From Cellulomonas hominis (GTDB lineage: Bacteria; Actinomycetota; Actinomycetes; Actinomycetales; Cellulomonadaceae), in assembly GCF_005239125.1 (NCBI RefSeq), contig NZ_SZYE01000015.1, positions 1 to 36,839 on the forward strand: DNA of 36,839 nt, in the 5' to 3' direction. Below the pieces are notes generated by a model. That model made no database searches, was not told the origin of the DNA, and saw nothing but the letters and a program-made list of their open reading frames with translations. This document shows positions 34,481-36,839 of the stretch, piece after piece. Each line of letters starts with the position of its first letter. Position 1 is the first letter of the stretch. The translations under genes were made by a program, and so were the position numbers.

Positions 34481-34568
34481 CGTGCGGCAGGACGGCGGCA
34501 CCCCCCGACGCCGCCGCCCTGCCTCCCGGCCCGCCCGGCCCCTCGACCGGGCCGCGACCGGGCCCCGG

Positions 34569-35012
34569 TCAGGTCGCCACGGGGCGCAGCTCGCCTCCGT
34601 GCACGATCAGCGCCCAGAGCACCGTCACGCACAGGGCGATCGACACCAGCGACCACCAGGGCGTCGCCGGCAGCGCCACGAACTGGAGCAGCAGCTGCAG
34701 ACCGACCAGGACCACGGCGGCGACCCGCGCCCAGCCCGCGGCCGTGGTCAGGAGCGAGACGCCGACCAGGAAGACGAGGGCCGCCACCGCGAGGTGCACC
34801 CAGCCCCAGGTGGAGACGTCGACCGTCGCCAGCCCGTAGGTCGTCCAGGCGACGATGGTGTGCGGCGAGAACACCGCGACCAGGCCGCTGAACATGCCCC
34901 ACAGGCCCATCAGGATCATCAGCAGCGCGGCGAACCAGATCCAGCCCACCCAGGCGCTCTCCCGGCGCCGGACCGGCGCACCGGCCCCCTCGTACGCAGA
35001 CGTCCTCGACAT
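34569..35012 (-). CDS. DUF7144-type membrane protein
   Basis: 147 residues with four TM helices: ESAWVGWIWFAALLMILMGLWGMFSGLVAVFSP, WGWVHLAVAALVFLVGVSLLT, WARVAAVVLVGLQLLLQFVALPA, WWSLVSIALCVTVLWALIVHG. The opening WVGWIWFAALLMILMGLW is characteristic of the actinobacterial four-helix DUF7144 family, often next to general-stress genes. The start is ATG at 35012 with GAGGAGG six bases upstream; an ATG further up at 35027 lacks one. 46 bases downstream of the DUF1269 gene and probably cotranscribed. Confidence 0.85.
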   Translation of the reverse strand: MSRTSAYEGAGAPVRRRESAWVGWIWFAALLMILMGLWGMFSGLVAVFSPHTIVAWTTYGLATVDVSTWGWVHLAVAALVFLVGVSLLTTAAGWARVAAVVLVGLQLLLQFVALPATPWWSLVSIALCVTVLWALIVHGGELRPVAT

Positions 35013-35058
35013 CGTCGTCCTCCTCACCGCCGGGACGACGCCCGGCCGCGGCGACCGC

Positions 35059-35556
35059 TCAGGCGTTCTCCTCGAACGCCGCGCGCAGCCGCGCCTCCTC
35101 GTCCTCGGACAGGTTGGTCTGGATCAGCTCGGGGTGGATGCCCTGCTCCTTGAGCGCCGCGACCACCTTGTCCGGCACCGCGCCGGACGACAGCAGGAAC
35201 AGGGCGGAGGTGCCCGGCGTGACCTTGCTCCGCACCGAGTCGATGAAGTCGTCGTCGATGCCGACGTCCGTGAGCGACCCGGCGAGCGCGCCGGCCGCCG
35301 CGCCGATCGCGGCGCCGATCAGCGGGACGAAGAACAGCAGGCCGAACAGCATGCCCCAGAACGTGCCGCCCAGGGCGCCCGCGGCCGCGAGGCTGTGCGC
35401 CTGCCGGGTCTTCGGCTTCGACTTGTCCGGGTCCCAGGACACCGTGGCGGCGTCGTGCACCTGGATGAGCTCCTGCTTCGCCAGCGACTCGAGCACCTGC
35501 TCGGCCTGCTGGGCGCCGCCCGGGGTCTCGAACTTCCACACGCTGAGAGTGGCCAC
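35059..35556 (-). CDS. DUF1269 domain protein
   Basis: 165 residues: LSVWKFETPGGAQQAEQVLESLAKQELIQVHDAATVSW (N-terminal alpha/beta domain), GTFWGMLFGLLFFVPLIGAAIGAAAGALAGSLTDVGIDD (glycine-rich hydrophobic hairpin, about 75-113) and TSALFLLSSGAVPDKVVAAL, then an acidic C-terminus. This is the DUF1269 pattern, a membrane-associated family often tied to stress in high-GC bacteria. The GTG at 35556 has AAGGAG upstream; the longer frame is antisense to the kinase gene. First gene of a two-gene operon with the DUF7144 gene. Confidence 0.9.
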   Translation of the reverse strand: MATLSVWKFETPGGAQQAEQVLESLAKQELIQVHDAATVSWDPDKSKPKTRQAHSLAAAGALGGTFWGMLFGLLFFVPLIGAAIGAAAGALAGSLTDVGIDDDFIDSVRSKVTPGTSALFLLSSGAVPDKVVAALKEQGIHPELIQTNLSEDEEARLRAAFEENA

Positions 35557-35699
35557 CGTCGTGCTCCTTCGTCGGTCGGGTGGGTCCCGCGGCCCCGTCG
35601 CCGGGGTGGGACCTCTGCCAGCGTCCCGGCGTCGCCGAGCCGCGCGCATCGCCCGGGCCGGGTGACCCCGTGGCGCGCGGGCGGCCGCGGTCCCGCGGG

Positions 35700-35716
35700 T
35701 CATCCGCCGCGGACGA
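35700..35716. promoter_or_regulatory. LuxR-cluster dyad, site 4
   Basis: TCATCCGCCGCGGACGA, 15 of 17 positions equal to site 3 at 31709, in the divergent region between the DUF1269 operon (start 35556) and the kinase gene (start 35779). Also preceded by CGCGGG like site 1. Confidence 0.5.
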
Positions 35717-35778
35717 CGCCCCCCGGGCCCTCCGGGGGCGACGCTCGTCGCGAGCACCGACGACCGGGGGGAGTCGCC

Positions 35779-36839
35779 ATGCCCGACGACCGCGCCGTGG
35801 GCGCGCCGCGCCAGGCGCTGTCCGCCGTGGCCGCCGCGGCGGGCCTGGCCCTGGTCCTCGCCCGCGCCCGGGCCGGGGTCGCGCTCGAGCCGGTCGCCTG
35901 GGAGGTCGCGGCGCAGCTGCTCGGCGCCGCTGCGCTGCTGCTGCGCCGCGAGACGGTGGCGCTCGCCGTCTGCCTGCCGCTGTGCCTGCTGTCGCCCGTC
36001 GCCGCGACCCCGGTCGCGCTGTACCTGGTCGCGCGGTGGGCCGGCCCGCGCGCGGTGGGGCTCGGGCTGCTCGCGTCGCTGGTGGCGGTCTGGCCCGTGT
36101 GGCGGCTGACCTCGTACCGGTCCGGCGTCGCGGTGCCGCTCGTGCTGCTCCTCGCCGTGCTCGTGCCCTGGCTCGCGGGGCGCTGGCAGCGGTCGGCGGC
36201 CGCCGCGGCCGCGCTCCGGGCGGAGCGGGAGCGGGCCGCCGCGGAGGCCGCTGCCCTCGCCGTCCGGCGCGCCGAGCGGACCCGGCTCGCCGGCGAGCTG
36301 CACGACGTCGTGGCGCACCGGATCACCCTGATGGTGCTGCACGCGCACCTGCTCGACGACGACTCCGCCGCCCCGGCGGTGCGTGCCGCGGCCGGGGAGA
36401 TCTGGGACACCGGGCGCGCCGCCCTGGAGGAGATGCGCGAGGTGCTGCGCCTGCTGCGGCACGAGCCCGGCGAGGACGGGCCGGCGCGGCACGCGCTCCC
36501 GGAGGTCGAGGGCCTGGTCGCCGCCGCGCGCGACGTCGGCCAGCCGGTGACGGCCGTGGTGGCCGCCGCCCACCGCGAGCCGCCGGACCCCGCCGAGCGC
36601 ACCGCCGTGCGCGTCGTCCGCGAGGGCCTCACCAACGCCGTGCGGCACGCGCCCGGCGCGGGCACGCGGGTGCTCGTCGAGGACGCCGGGCCGGAGCTGC
36701 ACGTGCAGGTGCTCACCACCGAGGCGAGCGCGGCGCCGGCCGGCCTGACCACCGGCGGCACCGGGCTCGCCGGGCTGCGCGAGCGGGTGGCCCTCGTCGG
36801 CGGGCGGCTGGACGCGGGCCCGACGCCCGCCGGCGGCTT
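35779..36839 (+). CDS. sensor histidine kinase, NarL-type (HisKA_3), partial at the right edge
   Basis: At least 353 residues; the stop lies beyond the window. An N-terminal membrane domain of about five TM helices (VAAAAGLALVLARARAG to VAVPLVLLLAVLVPWLAG, about 15-135) is followed by a coiled-coil linker (AAAALRAERERAAAEAAAL, about 140-175), the HisKA_3 H-box ERTRLAGELHDVVAHRITLM (His about 180), the N-box REGLTNAVRHA and the G-box GGTGLAGLRERVALVGG. Phosphotransfer to a response regulator presumably encoded just downstream. GGGGGGAG lies five bases before the ATG at 35779. Site 4 lies 63 bases upstream of the start. Confidence 0.92.
   Translation, partial: MPDDRAVGAPRQALSAVAAAAGLALVLARARAGVALEPVAWEVAAQLLGAAALLLRRETVALAVCLPLCLLSPVAATPVALYLVARWAGPRAVGLGLLASLVAVWPVWRLTSYRSGVAVPLVLLLAVLVPWLAGRWQRSAAAAAALRAERERAAAEAAALAVRRAERTRLAGELHDVVAHRITLMVLHAHLLDDDSAAPAVRAAAGEIWDTGRAALEEMREVLRLLRHEPGEDGPARHALPEVEGLVAAARDVGQPVTAVVAAAHREPPDPAERTAVRVVREGLTNAVRHAPGAGTRVLVEDAGPELHVQVLTTEASAAPAGLTTGGTGLAGLRERVALVGGRLDAGPTPAGG

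Overview
The window is very GC-rich with dense, strongly GC-biased coding. Gene content (homodimeric AceE, a DUF3052 protein, an AhpE-like peroxiredoxin, LAL-type LuxR and actinobacterial TetR/HxlR regulators, many starts that look leaderless) points to a high-GC actinobacterium, probably of the Cellulomonas group. The taxon is an inference from gene types; no marker was compared.

Layout. (1) 1-5565 is ordinary chromosome: a divergent gene pair at the left edge, aceE with a strong terminator, a DUF3052 protein, a peroxiredoxin and tRNA-Val(TAC). (2) About 5566-19760 is an accessory island beginning exactly at the 3' end of the tRNA. It is visibly less GC-rich and is littered with broken genes: a transposase-like remnant, MazG-like and aminotransferase fragments, and a frameshifted AbiEii remnant. 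It also carries intact cargo: a secreted S1 protease, a HipA-like/DUF3037 pair, and a cassette of a SIR2 protein, a RelA/SpoT-synthetase protein and an unknown 186-residue protein. That cassette sits between two diverged direct copies of one unknown gene. No integrase is visible. (3) 19765-31605 is again chromosomal: a divergent HxlR/Rid pair; a persulfide/thiol module (CsoR-family regulator lacking the copper-ligand His, CoA-disulfide reductase-rhodanese fusion, a 40-residue leader ORF under a palindromic operator); a maltose acetyltransferase; an FtsX/ATPase ABC exporter and a TetR gene; a KstD/fumarate-reductase-like flavoprotein with its own TetR gene; and a DUF1254/DUF1214 protein. (4) 31742-36839 holds a large LAL LuxR regulator, two small stress-type membrane proteins (DUF1269, DUF7144) and the 5' part of a histidine kinase.

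How it fits together. The SIR2/Rel cassette looks like a defence or toxin module: an NAD+-consuming type of domain and a nucleotide-pyrophosphate synthetase, each starting from an almost identical leaderless promoter (TACGGT, six bases, start codon). The sulfur module reads as a self-regulated persulfide-response operon. A 17-bp dyad of the type TCAYCCGC-N-GCGSRYGA occurs four times between 29940 and 35716, always in a promoter region around the LuxR gene, and suggests a local regulon. All functions are inferred from sequence reading alone; no database search was run.
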